64,000 nucleotides of DNA from Patiria pectinifera. Its lineage: Eukaryota; Echinodermata; Asteroidea; Valvatida; Asterinidae. Location of the stretch: the NCBI GenBank assembly GCA_029964075.1, contig CM057141.1, forward strand, positions 7,626,001 to 7,690,000, given 5' to 3'. The translations under genes and the position numbers were made by a program. Below, piece by piece: positions 36,472-49,100 of this stretch (the first letter of the stretch is position 1; every line of letters starts with the position of its first letter). The notes under the pieces are model-generated. The model saw nothing but the letters and a program-made list of their open reading frames with translations. It was not told the DNA's origin and ran no database searches.

Positions 36472-39114
36472 ATGGGGAATTTCCCAAGCTTTAGTCGGGT
36501 GATCAGCCTGGACACGAACGAAAAAATCACAAGCTGGATTGGTAGGTTAACAGAGTCTTAGTTCTTGTCATAAAACTCGGGATAAAATCCTGACAGTGAA
36601 TGCTGTGATTATTGTATATTGTGATTTTTTATAAATAAAAATGTGATTGTGAATTTGTCATGTTTGTGAACATGTTAAGCCTAGGTACTCCTAGAACTAT
36701 GACTTTGACGCTCCACGTAGTGGAGCCTCATAGGCAGATTACCCCGCTAAACTGTTTGCTATACAAAACACCAACTAAGCACAAAAACGTCCATCCCAAC
36801 CAAGCTTTTTCCCACAGAACCGCTGCACAGTTTGCCCCTAAACTCTGTACATCGATTGTAGAGAGGAGAGACATATGAATTTAAAGCTTCCATATATAAA
36901 TTATCGCAGTAACGCGGTATCGCGGAATAGGTATCTCTGATTTCTGGATTTCTGTGATAAATTATCGCAGTAACGCGGTATCGCAGAAGGAATTATCTCT
37001 GATTTCCGGATTTCTGTGATAAATTATCACAGTAACGCGGTATCGCGGAAGGAATTATCTTTGAATTCCGGATTTCTGTGATAAATTATCACAGTAACGC
37101 GGTATCGCGGAAGGATTTATCTCTGATTTCTGGATTTCTGTGATAAATTATCACAGTAACGCGGTATCGCGGAAGGAATTATCTCTGATTTCTGGATTTC
37201 TGTGATAAATTATCGCAGTAACGCAGTATCGCGGAATAGGTATCTCTGATTTCTGGATTTCTGAGATAAATTATCACAGTAACGCAGTATCACGGAAGGA
37301 ATTATCTCTGATTTCTGGATTTCTGTGATAAATTATCGCAGTAACGCAGTATCGCGGAATAGGTATCTCTGATTTCTGGATTTCTGTGATAAATTATCGC
37401 AGTAACGCGGTATCGCGGAAGGAATTATCTCTGATTTCCGGATTTCTGTGATAAATTATCGCAGTAACGCAGTATCGCGGAATAGGTATCTCTGATTTCT
37501 GGATTTCTGTGATAAATTATCGCGGTAACGCAGTATCGCGGAAGGAATTATCTCTGATTTCTGGATTTCTGTGATAAATTATCGCAGTAACGCGGTATCG
37601 CGGAAGGATTTATCTCTGATTTCTGGATTTCTGCGATAAATTATCGCGGTAACGCGGTATCGCGGAAGGCAATTCAAGCTTCCGTACTGTGATCATTCTG
37701 TGCGCGTGCACGTTTCAAGTGTCAGGTTGGCTCAGTGCGGAAAGGACATATTTTTCATCCATTTTGCCGAAAAACCGACAGAATCCACCGATGTTTGTTT
37801 GGTGCACATAACGTGAGTATGTCATGAGGTATTGTACGGAGTTTAGGGGCAAACTGTGCAGCGGTTCTGTGGGAAAAAGCTTTGTTGGGATGGACGTTTT
37901 TGTACTTAGTTGGTGTTTTGTATAGCAAACTTTAGCAGGGTAGTCTGCCTATGAGGCTCCACTACGTGGAGCCTCATAGTTCTAGGAGTAAAGCCTAGGT
38001 GCAAATAAGGTGCAAAAACAGTGCAACTGCAGTGTTATCAATGTAAAACATTTCAAAATTCCACATTTGTTTGAAATTACTTACAACGTGACGTCAATGA
38101 TTGTCATACACAAATAACACAAGAACACAACCAACAAAGTTTCATCAGGAGTACTCAGGACTATGTTCAAATACTTTGTTATAATATCAGAATAAGACAT
38201 ATTTTAACTCATTCTTTTTAATCTTCTGCTCTGATTTTGACATTTGTGTTGTTTTTCCCTCCAGAGATGTGGTATCAGATCTTCCTCTGGTATCTCTTCT
38301 CATCCTTCCTAATTCATGCCGGGGCTGCTGTCATCGCCTTCTGGGCCCTCCACAAACACAAGATGGGTCGACTTTATTCCCTGGTCATACTTGTGATGGG
38401 GTTCGTGGGGCCCATAACTGGAGGAATTGTAACAAGTGAGGATTCCTTTCCTTGTTGACTACTTATTGTCAGTGTTTCAACTAGTGACCATCCACCTGTG
38501 CGGTGGATATGCAAAGTGTGACTTCAGACAGACACATTTCAAAATGGAGAAATACACATCTACAAATTGAAGGACACAGTTTTTGCTAATAACTTTGATT
38601 TCATGCTATCATGATTGTTATTCTGCAATACCTTATGAAAAAAACAAACATTGCTTTTCAATTTCTTTACCAAAGCTCATTGTATTTTAACTCTTCCCGC
38701 ATTTAACAAGTCGGTTTTTCAAAACATCTGTCTGGTTCCAAAAACGAAAAATCGCCTTTCTAGCATTTCTGAATGTTTGAACTCCAGGCTGAGATATTTT
38801 TGCTGAACGGTTATCAAGTTTTGAGAATGTCTTCAAATGCATTTCTTTAAAATCTAATTTTAAATTTCTACAATTGTCTCAATTTCTACAGGTGTCTAAT
38901 CTCAGAACTAAGTTTGTTCAAACTTCCTTTGCCTTGATTTGTCACAATGAGAAATCTTTGAATGTTCCTGTCCCCATCTGCAGGTGCAATCATCGCCGGT
39001 CTGTTTATCACGTCTGAGTTCCCCATGTATCCCCTCTACGCTATGGTGTGTGGCTGGGGGCAAACCATCATGGTCGTTGTCATGTCATTCTCTCGGATAC
39101 TTGCCACGCTGTGA
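36472..39114 (+). CDS. TMEM170-family membrane protein
   Basis: Small multi-pass protein of the ER and nuclear envelope; human TMEM170A promotes ER sheet formation. Exons 36472-36541, 38265-38435 and 38984-39114 join in phase to 123 aa. Three hydrophobic segments are predicted near residues 26-50, 60-82 and 100-120. The EMWYQIFLWYLFSS segment, the GPIT(A/G)GI(V/L)TSA motif and the C-terminal SFSRILATL match both human TMEM170A and TMEM170B. Family membership is firm, but paralogue assignment is not: it may be the single pre-duplication gene. A start codon 20 bases upstream (36452) opens an out-of-frame 16-codon frame overlapping the true start. Intron 1 is occupied largely by a Mutator-like element with a 61-62 bp tandem array. 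Confidence 0.94.
36686..37990. mobile_element. Mutator-like element carrying a tandem array, 9-bp TSD
   Basis: Left end TACTCCTAGAACTATGA and right end TCATAGTTCTAGGAGTA are exact complements. The inverted similarity runs about 160 bp (36686-36850 against 37834-37990). An exact 9-bp duplication AAGCCTAGG flanks it (36677-36685, 37991-37999). The right inverted repeat itself contains a 14-bp-stem hairpin (37949-37979). The 1305-bp interior is mostly a satellite. It starts 145 bp into intron 1 of the TMEM170-family gene. No transposase frame. Confidence 0.87.
36894..37672. repeat. 61-62 bp tandem array, about 13 units
   Basis: Thirteen head-to-tail units, each beginning near GATAAATTATC(G/A)CAGTAACG and including CGGTATCGCGGAA and TCTCTGATTTCTGGATTTCTG. 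Two length variants (GGAATAGGTATCT, 61 bp; GGAAGGAATTATCT, 62 bp) are interspersed. The array is confined between the inverted repeats of the surrounding transposon. Confidence 0.92.
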
Positions 39115-39734
39115 CGACGTAAGAGCATAGAAAAAAGCCGTGCTTCTGTTTTGCACTCCGGTTCCTACTGCCGTACAAGATTCGAACCAGCCAACAACAG
39201 CAAACTCCGTGGTCAAGTGGTTAAAGACATGTACCCACTTAAACAGGAAGTCTTGGGTTCAGTTTCAATCTGAGTAGCTCTTGACTTATTCTTCCTATGC
39301 TCAAGGAAAACCACTGAGTATAATTTGATGAGGCTGCCGTCAGTACTGTCTGTGTGGTTGTAACAGTACTGCATTGTACTTCTTCCTATTCAGTATATAT
39401 TTAACTGCTTTATAGAGCAAGTCACTTACGGTTTCATGATGGTCAGTTGCACATATGGAAAACATTTTTTTTCTAATGTTTCTCCAAAAGCTTGCCCCTG
39501 GATGATAAAGCATTCCTGGCCGAAATGGCTGACTTATCAGTCAGCATAAAAATGTTGATCAAAACATGAGTGATCACAAGCTTGAACGCAGCAATGATAT
39601 AAAGCAGCTTCGTGTTATTTGGTTCACGCCCCCATTTTCTTCCCTTGCCCCTCCCACATTGAAAATGGCAGTACTTGATCCTGCATGCTTGTACTACATT
39701 GGTGCAAAACTTTGGTCCCATGTACTGGATCACA

Positions 39735-40050
39735 ATCAATCAAAAGAAATTTATAAAGCGCCAAAATCAGAAAGTTTGCTCTAAGGCGCTGATGGGGCAC
39801 CAAAAAGAAGAAAAATTATTGATGGTACACCTCCTGAAACAGGTGAGCTTTCAGGAGTGTCTTGAATGTATGCAGTGAGGTGGTATCTCTAATGTATTCT
39901 GGAAGTTTGTTCCAGATTCTGGGGCCGTATACAGAAAATGATCTATCAGCAAAAGAGACACAAGGGGTTCTGGGCTCAACAAAGTGTAGTGAACAGGAGG
40001 TTGATAATCGAAGTCGTCTCACCTTATATGAAGAGTTGAAAAACTAGGAA
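39735..40050 (-). mobile_element. 3' fragment of a non-LTR retrotransposon
   Basis: The minus-strand frame ending at 39816 reads RSFSVYGPRIWNKLPEYIRD followed by TTSLHTFKTLLKAHLF. This is the conserved C-terminus of the reverse-transcriptase ORF in many CR1/L2/Jockey-type LINEs. The downstream GGCGCTTTATAAATTTC is a typical LINE 3' end. Heavily 5'-truncated; probably within the 3' UTR of the TMEM170-family gene in antisense. Confidence 0.8.
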
Positions 40051-40745
40051 ATTGATCATAGCATACATATAGTAGGAGTGTAACATGATTTCACGGGGTG
40101 ACTGCATGGTGTGTCGACATAAATCTTTGTATCCAGGGAGAAGGACACAAAAATGACTGATATTTTAAGTCAGTGTTATTTTATAAAGAAATATAAAGTA
40201 CTACATGTATATTAAAAACTGTCCTCAAATGTACATTTGTTGAAAGCTTTAAATTTGATATATTAGACTTTTTTCCTGTTTGTTGAATTGATTTTTAATA
40301 ACCCATCTTTATGTCTTTGAGCTAAACAGGTGAAAGCAAAAACGTCACAAGTTTTGTTACTATTATATGATGTTTGTCATCTTTGGTTGAATCTTTGAAC
40401 TAAGTTTGTCTGATAATTTTGACAGTTTTGGGGGGAATATTACCTGCAAGTGTTTGCCTTTAAATAAAAAAATAACACCTCGGTGATTTCAAGTTTGTTA
40501 AATAACATAACCCAGAATATTTGCACTGAGACTTCCAACTTCAAAAATGATATCACACTACGATGTTCGGTGCCTCATTAACCCTAACCCCCACAGGGAA
40601 TTCTCTTGACACCCTGCCAAATGCAAAAGAATGCAGTGAACTAATACATGCCGGCCTTGGTACCAAGTGCCTACCCTGCCAAATGCAACGGAATGCATCA
40701 GATCAGGAGACTGCTAAATGCAACAACTTTTTAGTTGTTAGGGTT

Positions 40746-41232
40746 TTAAAGAGGTTGTGGAATGCTGAGAGTCATTTTGTTTTTTATATTTTTTTTATTG
40801 TAGAGTAGACCCATACATATCAAAATGACAAAGTCCCATTCTTTTGTAATGTGCATTTAAATATATATATAAAACTGAAATTCATCGAGTAATTTGTTGG
40901 TCGGCGAGCGCATAATTGAAATCAACAGTCGTCGGGTTCTTCGTAAAATGAGAAAAATCGTGACGTAATAAACAGGACTTGTTTATACTACGCTGCATCG
41001 GGAGTCCTGTTTATTACGTCACGATTTACTATGTTTTGTTTGCTGCCCCAACGACGACTTTTACACAAATTGCACGTTCGGGTCAAAACAGGACCTGAAA
41101 AACAGCTCTCAAAAGTACCTTTTGTACTCATTTCATGACAGACACAATAGTCATTTTTATTTCATCACACCTTGGGCTACATATACCCGAAAAATGACGG
41201 AAATGTCTTCGAGCATTCCACAACCTCTTTAA
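40746..41232. mobile_element. TTAA-flanked MITE with long central palindrome
   Basis: TTAAAGAGGTTGTGGAATGC at the left mirrors GCATTCCACAACCTCTTTAA at the right, exact over 20 bp, with TTAA at both ends. The centre (about 40952-41032) is a palindrome with 25-bp arms: AAATCGTGACGTAATAAACA continues to GGACT, facing AGTCC..TTACGTCACGATTT. 487 bp, non-coding. Confidence 0.85.
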
Positions 41233-41869
41233 TACTTGTTAACACCACGCTTGGTTCTATCAGGGCCCACGCTCATCTGTAAAGGAAGCAAAAAGAAATC
41301 GTCCCAATCTCCAGCCTATTAGACTCAATTTCCAGCTGATTGGTGATTTCCTCCGTCAGGCTGGAATGCAAGGCTAACCTTTAATGTTGCTGGCGCCAAA
41401 AAGGAATAAGAAAGTTGTGTTGATTGATCACTATTTTATGGAATTATATTTTTGGGACTTGGTAATTTATGATTTGAAGGGGTTTTTAATTTGTGGCAGT
41501 GACATTCACTCAATGCATTTGCGGCAAAACACACAAAAATACTGTTTCTCGAAATTATACATATATTTATTATAAATTCTATTCTCCAGAATATATAAAT
41601 ATAACTGTCCAATCATTGGCTGTGATCTTAGAAGTCACTCCACATTAAATATTTTGTTATACAATTTGCATAGTTTCAAATTTCAAATAATTTACTTTCA
41701 TGACAAATATACCTCGACAATTTCAACATTGAACCGCATTCCACGTATCTATAGAGAAAAATGCAGATCAGCTTCATACAAAGTAAATGCTTTATGGCAA
41801 AACATGTTAAAATTGGCAAGCACCGTTTATGCTATAATACTGTAATACGATTTGAGATTATGAATCCCC

Positions 41870-42260
41870 AATTTTTAAAGAATGGTTTTCTAAATCCTCA
41901 ACAAAATCTTCACTGTGGAGGAAACCAACCACATATACAGGGTGATATTCTTTGTGCTTAAAGTTTCAAAGGGCATGGAGTCTTGTGAAAAAGTGATAGT
42001 GCACGGGCGCCATCTTCCTCAATCCTACAAAATCCTCCACTGTGCAGGAACCACATGGCACACTCTTTGCACTTACCAAGTTTCAAAGATCATCAAGCCC
42101 CATGTAGAATAATAGTGGCTGGACTCTAGCTTCTGCAATCCTACAAAATTCCTCACTGTACAAGAACCCAATGACACACTCTTTGTACATGTATACAAGT
42201 TTCAAGGGGCGTCATTGATCAAGCCCCATGTAAAGTACCTTCCTCATTCCTACAAAATCC
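41870..42260 (+). repeat. About 120-bp tandem repeat, 3-4 units
   Basis: Units share TCCTCAATCCTACAAAATCC, (C)ACTGTGCAGGAACC, CACACTCTTTG and AGTTTCAAA...CATCAAGCCCCATGTA. Periodicity is roughly 115-130 bp with considerable divergence. It lies downstream of the VKR stop codon and may be in or near its 3' UTR. Confidence 0.65.
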
Positions 42261-42861
42261 TCCAAATGTCTCAGTAGATTCTCGGGATGCCGAATTGTTA
42301 GAGTTAATACACAGCACAAATAAGGCAACATTACAATGTACATCCATAGTACAAGTACAGTTATGGAAAAAAAATAATGTACGGATGTTCATGTGAAGTA
42401 GCCTCTTGCAATTCTGTGAAATCTTGAAGAACGCGTTGACCTTTAAAATTAGTCTCATCATTGAAACTTGGCACACAGGAATTATTAATTCATTATACAT
42501 CAAAATATACTCTGTTTTTGCTTGCATTATGTATCTACAGGAAATACTTGAATAACGTCTTTTGAAATTTGTATTACAAGATCGATACCGATATTTGTTG
42601 CGGATATTTCTCTGAATCTGAAATCGGAAGTTCAAATATTATACAGAAATTCATCAATTTATATACAAGCTTTAAAGATTCACTTTCACTCTACACCTTT
42701 GCCAATGCTGCTGCCAAAAAAATGGCAAAATAGAAAATATCAGACTGGAAGGCACAATAGACGTTTACTTATATCAATTTCTTTCTTAAGTAGGATGATC
42801 AAAGTACAAAACTGGAAGACGTTAGAATTTTGCATAGATGAGAATACAATTCAACAACACA

Positions 42862-42867
42862 TTTATT
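42862..42867 (-). terminator. Candidate VKR poly(A) signal
   Basis: AATAAA on the minus strand, about 250 bp downstream of the VKR stop codon; the first canonical signal after it. Confidence 0.45.
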
Positions 42868-43115
42868 TAAATTCTAGACAACTTCAATTTAAGACGACCA
42901 ATGTGAATTACATCAAAGACACTGCAGTGTACCTTGCTTATGCAAAGGCCGCTAGATACTGTAAAAAAAGAAGTCTTAATACACAGTAGTTCACTAGTTC
43001 TTACAGGTCTAGTGGTCACGCTTTTGAAAGGCACAATTAAACCTTTCAGTAACAATTCTTATAAGGATTTCACTTGAAGATCATTTCCATTAATGTCTTA
43101 TTAGGGATCTGTTCT

Positions 43116-46100
43116 TCAAACAGATGAAGTTACATCAGCCCCCGAATCCAAACAGCTTCCCTTGAACAACTTTCTTGGAGTGCATGGCGATCGCAGGTTG
43201 CCTAGTGACCTGCTCCGTGACCTTTTAGTCTGTCGGGCTTTCTGTTGACATGGCAACAGATGCGTCTCATCTCCTATCTGGATGGCAACGCCGCATGGCA
43301 ACATCAAGTCTTGGCATCTAGATTGCCTACAAGGGACCCTCTTTTTAGAAGTCTTACTGTCTGTTGGATCCAAAATGTCCGAATCGGTTGCCGACCTCCG
43401 TAGAGAAAATTTCCGTCCGGGTATCTCGACAGAAACGCTGTCGGCGATGTTGCAGTCCACACCGCTGGAGGAGCTAGAGTCTCTTTGAGCCGAGGTACTT
43501 CTGAAGCTGGTCCTCATGGACTGGTCTAGTGAGGTCAAGGAGCTCCTCGTGGTACAGGTGATCACCGATAAGGTGGAGGGAACCAGTTCCTGGGTGGAGC
43601 TCTCAAGCCCGGGGCAAGACTTCTGCCGTCTCTCCGGACCAGACATCTCCATGTTGTGCAGCGTGTGTGAACGCCGGCGGTTCCAGGAGAGGTTGCGGGC
43701 AAACGAGGCACGTAATCTCCGGCCCAGGCTGGCCACCTGATCCGTCCGGGAGAGATTGGGTGTGTCAAAGTCCACTCCAATGCTGTCGCTTCGGATGCTG
43801 TCACCTCTGGTCCCTTTTGGCGTGGCCAGCGCCTGGGCTGGGTCTTCGTCTAGGATGCTTGTGATGGGCTCGTTGATGGATGGATGGATCAGATCTCGGT
43901 GGGCACTGAGAATCTCAACGATGTCATTAGCCGTCGGTCGTTCCTCGGGCTCAATTGACCAACAGCGCTGCATCAGAGCCGCTCTGCAGAAAAAGGAAAA
44001 ACAAAGTGGTTACTGACGATGTATTGGGATAGGAATCATATTCTAATCGACAACTGTGTGGCTGTTTCGCAAACGTCCAAATTGACTGCGACAACCGATG
44101 ACACTTATTGGTCCAAGCCTTATGTCACCAGCCTTCAAGGCACTCCATCAAAGATGTTGGTGTGAATGATACTGTAAAAGTGTTATAGAATATTATACAG
44201 ATGAACTTGAGATGACATTGAGATTGGCAGGCCAGATTAAATAAAGCTGTAGGTTAGTATGTATACACATCTGGGGAGTCAGGTTGGCGTACCGGTACTT
44301 TCCTCGCCTTCCACCGCTGTGACCCAGGTTCGAATCGCGCCTGGGCCAACATGTGGATTGGGTTTTCAGTCCCTACCTGATTCCGTGGGTTTTCCTCAGA
44401 ATATTCCTCTGGGCTTTTCCTCCCACCTCTAAAACTGTAATTTCTTCTCACTGTCTTCTCTCTACAGGTTTCTTCAGGCTTTCAGGCTACAGTGCCTAGG
44501 GAACTTTTGAGGGACACTTGGTTTCATTGCCAGAAAGAGATAAAATGAAAAATAAACTAAATCTACGACAGAAAACCCTATTCTATGATGACAAATTAAC
44601 AAAATTATGGGATAACTGAGCCTCGTCTTACAGAGGAGGGCAGCAGTCGGACGGTGGTCTCATGGTGTTGTTATTCCGGATGTAGTCCAAGACGTCGGCA
44701 TTGCTGAACTCCTTGTAAGGAAATCCGCCAAAAGTGACCACTTCATAGATGACGATGCCCAGGCTCCAGACATCGCTCTTCGTGGTGAAGATTCCCTCGT
44801 TCACACTCTCAGGCGCCATCCACCGAACGGGCATTTTACCTGGGCAAAACCCACAAGAACAAAGGAACGCTATTAAAACAAACTAGAGTTTTAAAGGTTA
44901 AAGGGAATGTACAACATTTGCTTTTGCTGCAATTTTCAGAAAATAAATGGATTTGGAGGATTAGTATGTTATACCAAATATTGTTAAACTGCCTGGTTTC
45001 ATGTTTTGGGCTTGTAGATGCTGGAAAAACAAAAAAGAAACAATCATTTTTTTTGTAGTCTGGTTCCCTGACCCCACTTAAGATGAATATGAGCAATTTA
45101 TAGACTTCGGGGAATTGTAAGGTCAGAGAATCAGTCTAGCAGGCTTGTACCACTTCAGGCGTGTAATGATCAATTGCAAAGAAAATGTGGAATAACTCAA
45201 TGTGAACAATTTGGAGCACATTCTGAAAAAAACAACATTTTTCTCCAACGCTGGTCGGCTGACCAGCGTTGGAGAAATAAAAGTTTTCCTGAAAATGTCA
45301 GCACACCAGGAGCTACGATTTTACAGGATGCTTTAAACTGTCATTCCCTAACAATCCACTAAGGTATTTCATGATAATTTGATCATTTCGTTTTTCGATG
45401 TTTGCAAATGTTGTATGTTCACTTTAATGGATATCATTATTCACAGAAATGGGAAGTTCAAGTCAAGAAACATTCACAGTGAAATTTGTCAGACTTGAAT
45501 TGAGTGCAATTTTAGTGGGGCTTGCAGTGTGACAACTTGTATTGTTATCGTGTGCTTGGACACTGTCATTTCATTGGTCTAGAACAGCCACGTGTCTGGT
45601 TTATAAAAACGCATGTCACACGTACACTCAGTGTGACATCGCACTGCTTCATTGATCACGTTGCATGTTCGTGTGGAACCTGCTGGCGCGCTTTGCGCAA
45701 TGAGAACTGCAACGTCAAACGCTCAGTCTCACGTCCGGCAGGACATCAAAACCTTCAGTTATCAAAGGTTACGTCGCAGTGGTTTAATTTATTTCTCACA
45801 AAGTATCTTACAACCATTTATCTTTTTGAGTTATTGGCACGATATAACAAAACAATTGTTGACTGCTGGGATGTGACTGCCATTTTTAACCTCGGGGTGG
45901 ATCTATGCGCCCCTCAGGTTTCAAAAGCGTCATATCTCACATCACAGCAGTCACAATTGTTAACTGTTATAAGTTTGTGTTTGTGTTAAACGTCACGTCA
46001 AGTAGGAACCAGGCCCTATAATCCCTATTCTGTTTTCCCTTACTTCTGTGACATAAATTCACAATGAACAACGCACTTTGACACTCCGACCCCCGGAACA

Positions 46101-49100
46101 TAGTACCTTCTCTGTTGAGGCGGTAATAGTTGGAGTCGTAAGTGGCTCTTGTCATGCCAAAGTCCGCTATCTTGACGGTGTAAGAACAATCTACCAGGCA
46201 GTTACGACATGCAAGGTCCCTGTTAAAAAAAAAGTAACAGCATATGAAAAAACAAACCATTGTGAAAATTTCACGAAATTCATTTTTCAGGGTGACTTTA
46301 GAAAGATTGGAACTAAGTTTTATCAGTAATTTTTAAAATTTCAATTTAAAAATCTTGTAAATTTATGATACTGCACAGACAATCATGACCTGGTGGTAAG
46401 GTGGTGGTGGGTTGTGGCGGAGGGGGAGGGGTTGGTGGCTATAGGGGGAGGGGTTGGTGGCTATGGGGGGAGTGGCTATAGGGGGGGGGGTTAAGCAGTA
46501 GTGGTGGGGAGGGGAGTAATCCAGGGGAAGGGAATATATGAGGAATACGTACCCCTAGACTACTTTTGGTTTCGTTTTAATTATTGCCTGCTATTCAGAG
46601 TGACTAGAAATAGTCATTATACAAGTATCAAGTAATCAAGTTGGCCACGGTTCCCTGAAAGCGGGCAGAAAAAAAACCTCCTTACTATAGAGTGATCAAT
46701 AATTTAACAAACCTGTGGACATATTTATTAGCAGCCAAGTAGCCAACGCCCATGGCAATGTCCAGTACCATAGAGGTCAGCCGCTCAGGTGACACGGACG
46801 AATCGTCGACGTGGGACTGATTGACAAGATGGCGGCGAGCCAAGAGGAACGTCTTCAAGTCACCTGACAATCGAAACAACCAATCCTATGATCAATATGG
46901 AGGGATCACACCCTTCTCCTTCCCATGTAAAAGGAAGTTTTGATCGAGTTCAGAAATGCAATGTGTCAAACCCGCTCCTGCAAAATCAATCACGGGGGGG
47001 GGTCATGTTGGCATAGCGATACTTAACTTTCCGGCCTCGCCTTCCACCTGATAGAGAAATTGCCGCGGTTGGGTTTTCTCTTGAATGTCATCCCAGAAAT
47101 TTGCCTTCATTATATAAAACTGAATAGAGTGGAACATTATACCAAACACTGCTATACCGAACACCGCTATACCGAACATATGTCCTTGACAGGTCCCTGA
47201 TTTTTGTGTACAAAACGTACCAAACATTGTTGTTGAAAAATGTCAACAGAAGAGCAACAAGTAACTATCATTTCCCCAAGGAATAGAAGGGGAAAGCCAC
47301 CCATTGCTGAAGGTCGTAAGCTAAAAAAACTGTTTAATTACATTATTCAATAGTCTGCATGTGTTCAAAGTCGTCTTTCAGTGACTACCAGGGCGTGCAG
47401 GGTGAAGTTATGAAGGGCGCTATTTATTAAAAAGTGAGTACTGGAGCACTGGCAGTTTACAATCGCTATACCGAACGATCGCTATTACGAACAAAATCTG
47501 TAGATCCTGCGATATTCGTTATACCGGTGTTTCACTGTAATTGTCTTAATTGTCATCTCTCTTTAAATATCTTCAGTCTTCCAAGAGCTGGAATTATTTT
47601 TTAAAGGAAAACCTGTACGTACCATGCAACATGAAATCCATGATGTTGTATATGGGCTCCCTGCGAGTGCACACTCCTAATAGCTGGACAATGTTTTTAT
47701 GATCAAATCTCTTCATCATTTCTGCCTCGCTCAAGAAATCAAGCTGTATAAAAAAAAACACAGGCAAATTCTGATGGTTCCTACTCTTTTTTTATACCTA
47801 GTATGTGATTAATTAGGTCACAAGCTTTTAAAAAAACTTTTAAGAAATTGGTCAGGGGGAGTGAGAAATATTTACATCCTTATATGCACAACCTGCGTAC
47901 ACACAACAAACTGACTTGCAAGATAAGGAAGGCATTGCTTTATGCAAATTAGCAGGTAACTTGTAGCAAATAGTATAGGTTTGTTTTATTGTAATGGTCC
48001 ATTTAATTTGAACTTACACCAGATTGCAACGTTGTCAAGCATTCAACTTTGTCAAGAAAAACATTAATTTAATTTGTTGGGGTCATTTCATATATCATCA
48101 CAAAAGTATTGCGAACAGGACATTGTAATATAGTAAGTATTCGTGAAGTAACTTTTGAAAGGTGAACCTACTTTGAACTGAATCATTGCATTTTGCTGTG
48201 AACATTTTGTGATGTCACATTCACTCGCATTCACATTATGTGAAGCATGAACTGCCATACAGTATATTCCCCCAAATTCTTTTAAACTCTCTCGATTTAT
48301 ACACCCATGACATAAATACTCAGTCATTCACAGAAGAGTTATCTGCAACACTTACTTTAAAGCCACAAATTGTAATCACATTTATATTACGAGGACGACT
48401 CACCTTTTCTTCAATGGTAGACTCCACTTTCAGCGTCTTGACCGCCACTCCGACCCACTGGCTCCCATTCAGCATCGCTTCGCCCCCGTACACCGTCCCA
48501 AAGGCCCCCTCTCCCAGCTTGCGATTCAGAATGACGTTCTCGCGCGGTATCTCCCACTTGTCCAATGACAGTAGGGTGCTCTGGCCTAAGGCAATGATGC
48601 CCAGGTCTTTGACTCTCTCCTCGGCTTTCTTGACTTTACGGTCATACCTACAAAAGAAATTGCTTGCGGATGAAGTTGAAGATCGAGGTCTGTGTCTTTA
48701 ACAGGTCACAAAGTCCTAATCCTTCGGCTTGAAGGCTGAATGCACAAAACTTCATGCCGAGGGCATTCAATTGGAAGTCTCAAAAACCTTGTCTCAAGAC
48801 TTGATACCAATGTTGCAAGACTTATGACTAAGGACGCAAGTGTAAGTAGTAAATTCCAATATTTAGATTCTGAAGGATTAATTTCAAAGGCTTCAACTCC
48901 AAACGTGTGTTCACTTGAAAATGCCATTCTTCACAGTTAAGTCTTATGGCTCATGAATCGTCAAAATTCTAAACTCCATAAAGACACTAGTCTACTGAAT
49001 AAAAGCTCTGGAAACCTCAGACTCACAACCCAAGTTTTTCATGGACAATTTCATGCAGCTGCTACACAGAAAGTAGATTTGCATGAACAAGTTTTGTTAA

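Larger units (their letters stand above)
39115..43115. other. Region between convergent TMEM170-family gene and VKR
   Basis: Both genes end into this stretch. It contains a SINE-like head (39195-39310, GGTCAAGTGGTTAAAGAC ... GGGTTCAGTTTC), a LINE 3' fragment (39735-40050), a candidate AATAAA for the TMEM170-family gene (40463-40468), a TTAA MITE (40746-41232), a ~120-bp tandem repeat (41870-42260) and a minus-strand AATAAA for VKR (42862-42867). No further gene is recognised. Confidence 0.6.

Noticed and set aside
36894-37672. Regular array as a CRISPR
   Set aside because: Units are contiguous with no unique spacers, the genome is eukaryotic, and the array lies within a transposon.
39195-39310. 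tRNA gene
   Set aside because: Box-A and box-B-like words are present but there is no acceptor or anticodon stem pairing. It is interpreted as a SINE relic, as are 11829, 12826, 44268 and 63010.
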